Shown here: one piece after another, positions 45,625-54,296 of the stretch
Numbering within the stretch: position 1 is the first letter of the stretch
How the letters are laid out: each line of letters opens with the position of its first letter
Assembly: GCA_017883205.1 (NCBI GenBank)
Contig: JADGNZ010000015.1
Location: 60,072 to 124,071, forward strand
Length of the DNA: 64,000 bases
Direction of reading: 5' to 3'
Source: Thermoanaerobaculia bacterium
Lineage (GTDB): Bacteria > Acidobacteriota > Thermoanaerobaculia > Gp7-AA8
The notes under the pieces: model-generated
The model's database searches: none
The model's input: the letters and a program-made list of their open reading frames with translations, nothing else
Told to the model about the DNA's origin: nothing
Translations under genes and position numbers: made by a program

Positions 45625-48279
45625 CTACCTCGGCTGTGACGGTGGCTTGTTCGTATCAGTCGGCGGCGGCTTGTTCGTGTCGGTCGGTGGCGATTCGCCC
45701 GTCGTTGTCGTCGGAGGCGGTTGATCCGTGCGCTCGCGGCTTGGAGCTCGGTTCGGTTCGCGATTGGGATTCACCTGATCGCGACGCGGCTCTCCTGACG
45801 TGGTCGTAGGCGCCGGCGTGGCAGTGCCGGTCTTGAAGATCCCTCCGCCGAGCGTGTTGTCTCCCGGTTCGGGTGGCAGCGGCGGCAGACTGGTCGTCGT
45901 AACCTCGGGCGAGACAGGCATCCCGGCTGTGTCGAGCGTGATCGGATTGCCAAATTGATCGACTGCCGGTGCCGGCGCTGCCTGCGGGCTATGCAGCGGA
46001 CACGGATTCATCGGCTGCGTGCCCGACTTGAACGCTTCCGTGACGACTGAGCTCGGTGGGCAGGCCGGCACGGCCAGGCCTCCGCTGGTCTCATCGATCT
46101 CGGCCATCGCGATGCCGTCGGGCAACGCGAAGTCGGCGTTCGGTTGGCCCGCAGTCACTGCCTGCATGTAGCGAGTCCAGATAGGGACGGCGCCCGAGCC
46201 GCCAGAGAGTCCGGTCGGCTCGTTGTCGTCGAATCCGAGCCAGGTCAGCGTCAGCGTCTTCGGAGTGAATCCGATGAACCAGGCGTCGCGTTTGTCGTTC
46301 GTCGTGCCGGTCTTGCCCGCGGCGATGAGCTTGAATCCCATCGAGCGCGTTGCCGCCGCCGTCCCGCGGTCGACCACGCCCTTCATCACGTTAAGGAGGA
46401 TGTACATGTCCCGTGCTGGAAAGACCTGCACGGCCTGAACGTCCCCGCCGGCGGAGAGCAAATGGTTTCGATCGTCGGTCACGAACTTCACCGTGTGCAG
46501 CGGGACGCGCGATCCTACCCGTGCAATCGTCGCGTACGCGTCGGCCATCTCGATCGGTGCAACGTCGATTGCGCCGAGGAGCATCGACGGATTCCGGGAG
46601 TCGATGTCGGACGTGACGCCGAGGGTGTGCGCAGTTTTGACGATCGGATCGAGCCCGCACGCCAAACCGATACGCACCGACGCCGAGTTGAGCGACTGCT
46701 CCAGCGCTTGCGCCACCGTCACGGTCTGGTGGTAAACGTCTTCATAGTTTCGCGGCGACCAGTCTTCGGAGAGCTTGCGCTTGTAGACGAATCGCGTGTC
46801 GCTCACGAGCGTCGCCGGCGTGATGTTCTGATTCGACAAGCTCGGCTCGAAGGCCGTCGCATAGACGAACGGCTTGACGAGCGATCCGATCTGACGCTTG
46901 GCGTTGAGCGCTCGGTTGAATTGATTGATGTCGTAATTGCGGCCTCCGATCAACGCACGGATCTCGCCCGTCGGCACGTCCACGCTGATGAGTGCGCCTT
47001 GCAGCGGCTGATCGGGCCGGAGCAGACGCCTGCTCCCCTTCTCCAGCGCCGAAAGACCTGCCTCGATGGTGCGCGCGGCGTTGTCCTGCGCGTTCAGATC
47101 GATGGCCGTGTAGATCTGCAGCCCGCGGCCTTTGACGTCTTTGATGCCGTAGTCGCTGGCCATCTCCTGCAACACGCGATCGACGTAGTACGGGATGGAC
47201 GAAAGGCCGCTGCGCTGCCGGAACGGACGCGGCGGCAGCGCCGTGGCCGTCGCCTTGTCGTATTCATCGCGCGTGATCTTTTTCTGACTGAGCATCAGGC
47301 CAAGCACCGTCGCGCGGCGCTGCATGGCCAACTCCGGATGCGTGAAAGGCGAGTAGTTGTTCGGACTGCGGATCATGCCTGCCAGCAGCGCAGACTCGGC
47401 GAGCGTGAGCTCGGACACCGGCTTACCAAAGTAGAAACGCGCGGCCTCGCCGACCCCGAGGATCGAGATCGATCGGTTGCGCCCGAGGTAGATGTCGTTG
47501 AGATAGGCCTCGATGATTTCTTTTTTCGAATACTTGGCGTCGAGAATCACCGCCATGAACGCTTCGGTGACCTTTCGCTTGTAGGTCCGCTCGTTCGTCA
47601 GGTAGTAGTTCTTCACCAACTGCTGCGTCAGCGTCGATCCACCTTCGGCCACGCCACCCGCGCGGATGTTGCGAAACAGTGCGCGAAACAGACCGATCGG
47701 ATCGACGCCCGGGTGATGCCAGAAACGAACGTCCTCGGTCGCGACGACCGCATCCTGCAGCGACTTCGGCACCTGATCGAGCGTGACGGGTCGCCGGTTC
47801 TCGAGCTGATCGCTGAGGATCGAGGTGAGCAGCTCCGGTTCCAGCGCCGCGTTGTCGATGGGCGAGGCCTGGCGCAGAGAGACGACGGAGCTGATCGCAC
47901 CATTCGTGAATGCGATGCGCACCGGCTGCGAAGGGTACTCACCGGTTGGATGAGTGAACGGACGCGTGTAGACGTCGATCTGATTGCGGCCCGGTACGAA
48001 ATCGCCTGACCGCGTGAGTGAATCCGTCTGCCGGTAGCCAAGGCGGATCAGCTTCTCGACGAGATCGTCGGGAGCCAGCACCACGCCGCTGTGCAGCGGG
48101 GTGAAGTCGGTGAAGATTCGCGTCGGCAGCGAAAGGCGCCGGATCTCGAACTTCCCGACGGATTGTTTGTAGACGTAGAGCGTCAACCCGAGGATCAGGG
48201 CGAGGATCACCGCAACGGAGATCGAGATCGCCTGGAAGACGGTGCGGCGGCGAGGGAGATGTGTTGCGAAGGTCGGCAT
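45625..48279 (-). CDS. Class A penicillin-binding protein (transglycosylase/transpeptidase)
   Basis: ATEDVRFWHHPGVDPIGLFRA...GGSTLTQQLVKNYYL; KRQIGSLVKPFVYATAFEP; AGKTGTTNDKRDAWFIGFTP. Confidence 0.96.
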   Translation of the reverse strand: MPTFATHLPRRRTVFQAISISVAVILALILGLTLYVYKQSVGKFEIRRLSLPTRIFTDFTPLHSGVVLAPDDLVEKLIRLGYRQTDSLTRSGDFVPGRNQIDVYTRPFTHPTGEYPSQPVRIAFTNGAISSVVSLRQASPIDNAALEPELLTSILSDQLENRRPVTLDQVPKSLQDAVVATEDVRFWHHPGVDPIGLFRALFRNIRAGGVAEGGSTLTQQLVKNYYLTNERTYKRKVTEAFMAVILDAKYSKKEIIEAYLNDIYLGRNRSISILGVGEAARFYFGKPVSELTLAESALLAGMIRSPNNYSPFTHPELAMQRRATVLGLMLSQKKITRDEYDKATATALPPRPFRQRSGLSSIPYYVDRVLQEMASDYGIKDVKGRGLQIYTAIDLNAQDNAARTIEAGLSALEKGSRRLLRPDQPLQGALISVDVPTGEIRALIGGRNYDINQFNRALNAKRQIGSLVKPFVYATAFEPSLSNQNITPATLVSDTRFVYKRKLSEDWSPRNYEDVYHQTVTVAQALEQSLNSASVRIGLACGLDPIVKTAHTLGVTSDIDSRNPSMLLGAIDVAPIEMADAYATIARVGSRVPLHTVKFVTDDRNHLLSAGGDVQAVQVFPARDMYILLNVMKGVVDRGTAAATRSMGFKLIAAGKTGTTNDKRDAWFIGFTPKTLTLTWLGFDDNEPTGLSGGSGAVPIWTRYMQAVTAGQPNADFALPDGIAMAEIDETSGGLAVPACPPSSVVTEAFKSGTQPMNPCPLHSPQAAPAPAVDQFGNPITLDTAGMPVSPEVTTTSLPPLPPEPGDNTLGGGIFKTGTATPAPTTTSGEPRRDQVNPNREPNRAPSRERTDQPPPTTTTGESPPTDTNKPPPTDTNKPPSQPR

Positions 48280-48291
48280 GGTTTATAAAGC

Positions 48292-48428
48292 AGAGATCAG
48301 AGACAAGGGATCAGAGATCAGGGGATGAAACTTCAGAGGTCAGGGTCTGTCAGGGTTCGGAGATCAGAGATTAGAGACATTAGAGACATCTCCCTCGCCT
48401 GATCTCTGATCTCTTGTCCCTTGTCTCT
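48292..48428. repeat. GATCAGA heptamer inverted element (arms 48292-48322 / 48398-48428)
   Basis: AGAGATCAGAGACAAGGGATCAGAGATCAGG ... CCTGATCTCTGATCTCTTGTCCCTTGTCTCT. Confidence 0.95.
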
Positions 48429-48450
48429 TCGCTCGTTTCTCGTCTCTTCA

Positions 48451-49188
48451 TCAGCGAGCGATAAGTGCAAGGTTCCGTCCACCTCGCTTCGGATCGCGGC
48501 GATAGGAGTGAAAGATCGAGTCATCGCAACGCGTACAAAGTCCCGAGTCGTGAACGTTTTCCGGCGCGAAGCCTCGCTGGACGAGCAGCGCCGCGGTGAG
48601 TCCGGCAACGTCGACATGCGGTTTTGCACGGCTGCGGTCGACGAAGGTTTCGGCATCGGTGTACGAGGCGCGAAGTTGATCGACGACCTCCTCCCCCACC
48701 TCGAAGCAACACGCCCTAATCGTTGGCCCGAGCCATGCCTGAGCGACCACGGCATCGAACGCAGTCTCGCGCTCGAGCACGTCGAGCATCTCTGCCGTGA
48801 TTCGCTGCGCCGCACCGCGCCAGCCGCAGTGGACGTTGGCGATGATGCCGTGCTGCATGTCGGCAATCGAGACCGGCAGGCAATCGGCGATCTTGATCGC
48901 GAGCGCTGCGCCCGTCGATGCCGACCAGAGTGCATCGCAGGAGTCGCACTCGCGCCATCGTTCGCCGGCAGTCGCATTGACCACGTTCTTGCCGTGGACT
49001 TGCGTGCAACTGGAAAGCGCAGCATCGACGCCGAAGCGATCGCGAACGACGCGCACCAACCGCGCAGCGACGTCATCGTTGAGCCGTCCTTCGAAATCGA
49101 TAGTCGTGCAAAAGAGCGCCAGTCCTTCGGGTAGCGACGGAGGGACGACGATGCGGCCGATCTCGCTCTGCTCGATGATCCAGTTCAC
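48451..49188 (-). CDS. pgeF: Peptidoglycan editing factor PgeF / YfiH family (laccase domain)
   Basis: CTQVHGKNVVNATAGERWRECDSCDALWSASTGAALAIKIADCLPVSIADMQHGIIANVHCGWRGAAQRI. Confidence 0.94.
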   Translation of the reverse strand: MNWIIEQSEIGRIVVPPSLPEGLALFCTTIDFEGRLNDDVAARLVRVVRDRFGVDAALSSCTQVHGKNVVNATAGERWRECDSCDALWSASTGAALAIKIADCLPVSIADMQHGIIANVHCGWRGAAQRITAEMLDVLERETAFDAVVAQAWLGPTIRACCFEVGEEVVDQLRASYTDAETFVDRSRAKPHVDVAGLTAALLVQRGFAPENVHDSGLCTRCDDSIFHSYRRDPKRGGRNLALIAR

Positions 49189-49228
49189 GGCGGCGGATTG
49201 TACGCAAAGGACGAGGTAAACTTGTCAC

Positions 49229-49423
49229 GTGCCGACGAAGGTTCGGGAAGCTGTCCGGATGATCGAGCAGGACGGTTGGATTCAGGTGAAATCGCGTGGC
49301 GGCCATCGTCAGTTCAAGCATCCAAAGAAACCAGGACGGGTCACGATTTCGGGCGGATCAAGCGACGACATAGCGCCAGGTACAATGAACAGCATCCTCA
49401 AACAGGCGGGCCTCAAGCGATGA
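49229..49423 (+). CDS. hicA: HicA-type mRNA interferase toxin
   Basis: KVREAVRMIEQDGWIQVKSRGGHRQFKHPKKPGRVTISG...GTMNSILKQAGL. Confidence 0.95.
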   Translation: MPTKVREAVRMIEQDGWIQVKSRGGHRQFKHPKKPGRVTISGGSSDDIAPGTMNSILKQAGLKR

Positions 49424-49650
49424 ACATGCATCGATTCCTCATCATCATCGAAGACGCTGGCGCGAATTTCTCCGCCTACTCCCCCGACCTCCCCGGTTGC
49501 GCCGCGACCGGCAAGACCCGCAGCGATGCCGAGGCGAATATGTACGAGGCCATCCAGATGCACATCGAAGGTCTCCGCGAAGACGGGCTGCCTGTTCCGG
49601 AATCGACGGCGTTCGCGGAGTACATGCTCATCGGCGCTGAATCGGCGTAG
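49420..49650 (+). CDS. hicB: HicB-type antitoxin
   Basis: FLIIIEDAGANFSAYSPDLPGCAATGKTRSDAEANMYEAIQMHIEGLREDG; ATGA overlap with hicA. Confidence 0.95.
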   Translation: MNMHRFLIIIEDAGANFSAYSPDLPGCAATGKTRSDAEANMYEAIQMHIEGLREDGLPVPESTAFAEYMLIGAESA

Positions 49651-49655
49651 ACGAC

Positions 49656-50555
49656 CTACCCAACCCACTCCGCAATCAGTATCCCCAGCTCTTCATCCCG
49701 TCCGCCGAAGCCGTGATCGGCGTCGCGCATCACGATGAGCTCTGCACGATCGTTGACGTGCTCCGAAAGAATGGCCACGCAGCGCAGAACATCGCCGAAG
49801 CAGTACTCATCGCGATCGCCGTAGATGTAGAGCGACGGCTTGCGGATGGCACGGATGAATCGAAACGGCCGGCGCGAGAGTTTCACGCCGCGCATCGCTT
49901 CCATGAACGGAAAGACGTTGTAGTCCCCGTTGGGATTGGCGACGTCGTAGAGCGAGCGCCAGCTGATCATCATCGGGCTCACAGCGCGCGGCGCGAGCTC
50001 TTCGCCACGCCGCGCTTTGATCATCGCTCGCGATCTGGTCAGCATCGCCTTGAAGCGCCGCTTGCCGAGTTGCTCATAGAGCAAACCGGTGTCGTCGCCG
50101 CCCGCGATCAGCACGTAGCGCTTCACGCGATTGCGTGATTTGTAGTGGTCGTAGGCGGCGATTTTGTTCGCTCCGGTGGAGTGACCGGCCAGCGTTAGAT
50201 CGCGATATCCGCGGTGCCAAAGCTCGCGGATCGCGCCGTCGATGTCGGCGACGCAGTCGCGAATGCGCTCGAATGATGCGCCGCCGAGGCTGGGACCGGC
50301 GCGGCGGACGAGTCCGGAGCCGCGGTTGTTGAAGGGGAAGAAGGCGATGCCACGATCGATGAAGATTTTCGCAAGAAGATTCGTGCGGCGCGATTCGAAA
50401 ACCGACGCACCGAGACCGTGCAGCCAGATGATGGCGCGCTTTGACGCGCGCGCCGGTTCGTACAGCACCCCTGCCAGAGCAACACCATCCGCCGTCTCGA
50501 ACGTTACGAGGCGGCAGGCGGGCTCGGCACGATCTGGCGTTGCTCGCCGTCCCAT
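49656..50555 (-). CDS. Alpha/beta hydrolase
   Basis: AIIWLHGLGASVFESRRTNLLAK; LTLAGHSTGANKIAAY. Start placed at ATG 50555; longer ORF to 51110 overlaps the DUF1835 gene. Confidence 0.87.
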   Translation of the reverse strand: MGRRATPDRAEPACRLVTFETADGVALAGVLYEPARASKRAIIWLHGLGASVFESRRTNLLAKIFIDRGIAFFPFNNRGSGLVRRAGPSLGGASFERIRDCVADIDGAIRELWHRGYRDLTLAGHSTGANKIAAYDHYKSRNRVKRYVLIAGGDDTGLLYEQLGKRRFKAMLTRSRAMIKARRGEELAPRAVSPMMISWRSLYDVANPNGDYNVFPFMEAMRGVKLSRRPFRFIRAIRKPSLYIYGDRDEYCFGDVLRCVAILSEHVNDRAELIVMRDADHGFGGRDEELGILIAEWVG

Positions 50556-51451
50556 CGCCACATCCTTTCGCGCGTCAGGTGCGTCCCTCCGAGCCAGAAG
50601 CTCGGGTTGTTGATCTCGACGAAGTCGATCTTCCCTTCCATCATGTTGCGCCCCGCCGGCGTCAGCGTGAAGAGCGCTTTCGGCGGATTCGCTTTCTCTT
50701 CGCCCATGATCGTGATCACCGGCACGGCTGCGCTGGCGAGATGCTTGAGATGCCGCAGAAACTCGCCATCGCCGAAGCCGAAGCGCGGCGGCTTCTGATC
50801 GAAGCGCGTAAAGAGCGAGACGAAATCGCTGGCGCCCGCATCGATGCCCTCGACCGCGCGGCGCTCGACTTCGCCGAGTCCGTTGCGGATCGACGGAAAG
50901 CGCGAGGCGTGAAGCAGAAAACCGTCGCGAAGAAAGGGGAAGTCGGCAACGTCCGCGCTCAGAAAACGATTGAGTGATGTCGGATCGGCACTCGTGAACG
51001 CACTCCAGGCCAGCTTCGCCGCGCTGTTCATGGCCGGAGTGACCGCGGCCCGCGAATCGAATCGCGCAAAGATATCCTCCTCCGATTGCGCGCCCAGCGG
51101 CTCCGCGCACCAGATGAGCGAGATGCGCCGCACTTTCGAAAGGCGCGAGAAAAGATAGAGCAGGTGGACGAGGCAGAAGAGATCGTGCTCGAACCAGAGG
51201 ACGACTTCCTCTTCCTCGTGCGCACGGTCGATGACGCTCTCCTGCTCGAGCAGCTCATTGCGGACCCGCAGGAGGTGCTCGCCATATTGCTCGGAGAGAA
51301 ACGCCGCCCGCGTTTCCACCCACTCGTGCAGCGGAAGGCTCGGTTGCACCGGACCACCGACGAGCGATTCGCGGAAGGGCACGTGCCGCCCCGGAACCCC
51401 CGCCCGCCGCGCCAACAAAGCCGAGACGTCCCCGTTGTGGAAGTGCATCAT
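50504..51451 (-). CDS. DUF1835 domain-containing protein
   Basis: MMHFHNGDVSALLARRAGVPGRHVPFRESLVGGPV...EEEVVLWFEHDLFCLVHLLYLFSRLS. Confidence 0.87.
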   Translation of the reverse strand: MMHFHNGDVSALLARRAGVPGRHVPFRESLVGGPVQPSLPLHEWVETRAAFLSEQYGEHLLRVRNELLEQESVIDRAHEEEEVVLWFEHDLFCLVHLLYLFSRLSKVRRISLIWCAEPLGAQSEEDIFARFDSRAAVTPAMNSAAKLAWSAFTSADPTSLNRFLSADVADFPFLRDGFLLHASRFPSIRNGLGEVERRAVEGIDAGASDFVSLFTRFDQKPPRFGFGDGEFLRHLKHLASAAVPVITIMGEEKANPPKALFTLTPAGRNMMEGKIDFVEINNPSFWLGGTHLTRERMWRWDGEQRQIVPSPPAAS

Positions 51452-51472
51452 GCGCGGGGGATGATAGCTGGT

Positions 51473-51580
51473 GTGGGAGTCGCGTGTCGGGAGTCGGGAG
51501 TCGGAGAGACCTCCGCGATCTCCGCGTCTCCGCGTGAAACGATTTGCTTTATCTCCGACCCCCGAGAACCGACACCCGCG
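51473..51580. repeat. Composite heptamer element F (arms 51481-51507 / 51552-51580) containing a CGCGGAGA-type half element
   Basis: CGCGTGTCGGGAGTCGGGAGTCGGAGA ... TCTCCGACCCCCGAGAACCGACACCCGCG; loop has CCTCCGCGATCTCCGCGTCTCCGCGTGAAAC. Confidence 0.93.
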
Positions 51581-51581
51581 C

Positions 51582-54290
51582 CTACGGTCTCCATCGCATC
51601 GTCAGCCACGCACGCGTCTTGTGCGTGGCCTGCACGCGCGCGATGCCGCCGCTTACCTGAAGCGCGGGAGTTTTCACGATCGGCATCGGCGGCACGGACA
51701 CACTGCTCTCGACGCCGAGGAGATCGGTGTCGCCTCCGAGGTGATGGCGTTGCCAGAACACGGTCAGTCCTGACGCACCGATCGACAGGCGCTCCTGCCG
51801 ATAGCTCTTGCCGGTCACCGAATCGCGCTCCAGCGCCGGATCGAGAACGCGAGCGATCAGCAGCGAGTCGGGCTCGATCGTCGATGCTGCGCCGCCTAGG
51901 GCGAGGTTTCGTCCGGCGCCGAGCGCAGCGCCGAAGGTGAGACCGCCGAGGCGCATCGAAGCGTGAGCCGTAGCCTGCGCGTGATTCGCCGAATCGGCAG
52001 CGACGTCGATTCCCTCGGAAGCGATGCGGCGTTGCCAGGTGACGGCATGCGCTTCAACGAATGCGCGATTGCGATTCTGCTCGAAGAGCCCGCCGCCGCT
52101 GATAGAGAGCCGCGCCAGCGGAAACTCTGCGTCACGCGTTGCCCGCAACTCCACACCTCGGCTTTCATGGGAATCGAATGCATGCACGCCGAGATCGACC
52201 GGCCATCCGCGCCACATCGAGGCGATCGCCACTCCTCGGGGCAACTCACGGCTACCGAACGCGCCGATCAGAATCGTATCGAGCCGCCCGGCGACGTCGC
52301 CGAGGCGGAGGCCAAGCTCGGTAGTGTGGCCGAATGCGGTGTACTGACCGCCAAAGATCGACCGCCACTCCCGACGCCCGATGCCGTAGTCGTGCGGCGT
52401 CACCGGCTCGTCGCGCAATGCAACGGGCGTGGCGGGCGGAGGCGGAAGGGCGGGAACGAGCGATCGATCGAATGCCAGCTTCGTCTGCGGCGCAGCACTC
52501 GTATCCGCCAGTCGCCGCACGACGAAACCGTGCGGCTCGATCGACATGAAAAAGAGCGACCCGTCCGGCGACGGCGCAGGATCGATTGCCATGCCGGAGA
52601 CTCGTGTGACGTAGGTCGGACTGACGTAGGTCGGACTCTCTAGTCCGACGGAGAGCTCTTGTCGGACTGGAGAGTCCGACCTACGTACATCCGACCTACG
52701 TGTATCGAACTTCGCTATGTCGATGAAGCCGCGTCCGGCCACCGCGGCGAACAGCGCACCGTCCGCTCCCCATTCGGGAGCGAACGCGCCGATGGCGGGT
52801 AGGCGCTTTCCGTCGATCGCGACATGCCACTCTCCGTCCGCGTGCTCAGCCCATGCGATGCGGCCGTCCGCGGCGACGCGCGGATGCGAGTAGACGATGT
52901 CGAACGACGGCTCCGTTTGCGGCGTGACCTTGCCGGTCGTCAAGTCGACAACGACGAGTTGCGACGCGCCGAATCGATTGCGAACAGCAATCGCGCGCGT
53001 CGCATCGATTGGATCGGCGTCCTTCACATCCGCCAGGAGCGTCAGCCGCTCGACGCGTCCTGTCGCCGGCGCCCAGCGAAAGAGATCGTGATGCAGCAAG
53101 CCGTCGAGGTCCGGCTGTTTGTGCGTGAAGAGAATCGCCGCGCCGTCGCGCGTCCAGCGCGGATTTTCGATGCCACCACCATCCGACGGCTCATACGAAT
53201 GTTGCGGCTTGCGCGGAAATGGTTTTGTTCGAACCGGCGCGACGTCTTCCGGATCGCGCTTCAACATTTCGGCGATCCGCTTCTGCGCCTTCGTCTCCTC
53301 TTCGTTCGCTCCGGTCGAATAGACGACCAGCTTCGCCTTCCCCTTCGCATCGCGTAGCACCATGGCCAGACTCTTTCCGTCGGGCGAGACGGCTGGATCT
53401 CCGCTGCCGCGCGACGTCTCCTCCCACAACTCCCCTTCCCGCCAGCCGCCCGCTCGCGCCAGCGTCATCGCGTTTTCGGACAGCTCTGCGGAGAAACGCC
53501 CGTACAACCGCTCCGGCGATTCGCCGAATACGCCCGTGAAGGCGTCGTCGAAACTACGCCGCTGGCGTGCCGTCATCCGCGCCCAGAGATGGCGCAGCGA
53601 ATCGGGTCCGTTCTTCTCGACTAACCATTCGAGAAACGCCGAGCCGGCGAGGTAGGCCATCGATCCGCCGAGGAAGCGAGGATTGGAATCGAGTTGATCG
53701 TACTTAGGCAACTCACCGTTCATCGCCCACGTCCGCAGCACCGCCGCACGCATCGCTCCCGACGGACGTCCGCTGCCGGTGATGCGCCCTTCGATCGCCG
53801 TCGCGTATCCCTCCAGCACCCAGCGCGGCGCGTGCAGCGTGATCGGATTCAGCGGAAGCAGATGCGCCATCGCCCGTTCGAACGGATTGCGCGATGGCCG
53901 CAGCAGATGGACGAGATGCGCGGTCTCGTGCACGGTCAGCAGGTCGATCCAGTTCGAGTACTCGCCGATCACTTCCTCCGGCCCTGGCGCCTCCGGATAC
54001 AGCACAATCCTCGGCGTATCCAACAGCGGAATGGTGGCGCCGTTCGGCTCCGCGATCGGGTTCTCGACGATCACATCCGTCACCGTCTCCGGCGCAAACC
54101 CCACCTCGGCCACTACCGCCGTGCGCACCGATTCGAGCCGCGACGCCGCGCGGATCGACCACGCTTCGTATCGCGCCGGATAGTGAACGCGAAAGTGCGC
54201 CGTCGTGATCGTGCGCCACGCTCCGTGCGGCGCCTGAGCGACGGCCGTGGCAGCAAAGAAGAGCGCGGCAAACGCGAACCTGCGGATCAT
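51582..54290 (-). CDS. Secreted gluzincin-like peptidase with TolB-like beta-propeller; contains in-frame inverted-repeat insertion
   Basis: Signal peptide MIRRFAFAALFFAATAVAQ; LLTVHETAHLVHLL (HExxH); DPAVSPDGKSLAMVL, IDPAPSPDGSLFFMS propeller motifs. Confidence 0.82.
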   Translation of the reverse strand: MIRRFAFAALFFAATAVAQAPHGAWRTITTAHFRVHYPARYEAWSIRAASRLESVRTAVVAEVGFAPETVTDVIVENPIAEPNGATIPLLDTPRIVLYPEAPGPEEVIGEYSNWIDLLTVHETAHLVHLLRPSRNPFERAMAHLLPLNPITLHAPRWVLEGYATAIEGRITGSGRPSGAMRAAVLRTWAMNGELPKYDQLDSNPRFLGGSMAYLAGSAFLEWLVEKNGPDSLRHLWARMTARQRRSFDDAFTGVFGESPERLYGRFSAELSENAMTLARAGGWREGELWEETSRGSGDPAVSPDGKSLAMVLRDAKGKAKLVVYSTGANEEETKAQKRIAEMLKRDPEDVAPVRTKPFPRKPQHSYEPSDGGGIENPRWTRDGAAILFTHKQPDLDGLLHHDLFRWAPATGRVERLTLLADVKDADPIDATRAIAVRNRFGASQLVVVDLTTGKVTPQTEPSFDIVYSHPRVAADGRIAWAEHADGEWHVAIDGKRLPAIGAFAPEWGADGALFAAVAGRGFIDIAKFDTRRSDVRRSDSPVRQELSVGLESPTYVSPTYVTRVSGMAIDPAPSPDGSLFFMSIEPHGFVVRRLADTSAAPQTKLAFDRSLVPALPPPPATPVALRDEPVTPHDYGIGRREWRSIFGGQYTAFGHTTELGLRLGDVAGRLDTILIGAFGSRELPRGVAIASMWRGWPVDLGVHAFDSHESRGVELRATRDAEFPLARLSISGGGLFEQNRNRAFVEAHAVTWQRRIASEGIDVAADSANHAQATAHASMRLGGLTFGAALGAGRNLALGGAASTIEPDSLLIARVLDPALERDSVTGKSYRQERLSIGASGLTVFWQRHHLGGDTDLLGVESSVSVPPMPIVKTPALQVSGGIARVQATHKTRAWLTMRWRP
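52609..52701. repeat. Inverted repeat (41-nt arms 52609-52649 / 52661-52701) inside a CDS
   Basis: ACGTAGGTCGGACTGACGTAGGTCGGACTCTCTAGTCCGAC vs rc ACGTAGGTCGGATGTACGTAGGTCGGACTCTCCAGTCCGAC. Confidence 0.97.
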
Positions 54291-54296
54291 GCAAAA

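Noticed and set aside
46144-48009. 621-aa plus-strand ORF
   Set aside because: Antisense shadow of the class A PBP.
49656-51110. 484-aa version of the alpha/beta hydrolase ORF
   Set aside because: N-terminal ~185 codons are an out-of-frame overlap with the DUF1835 gene; start moved to 50555.
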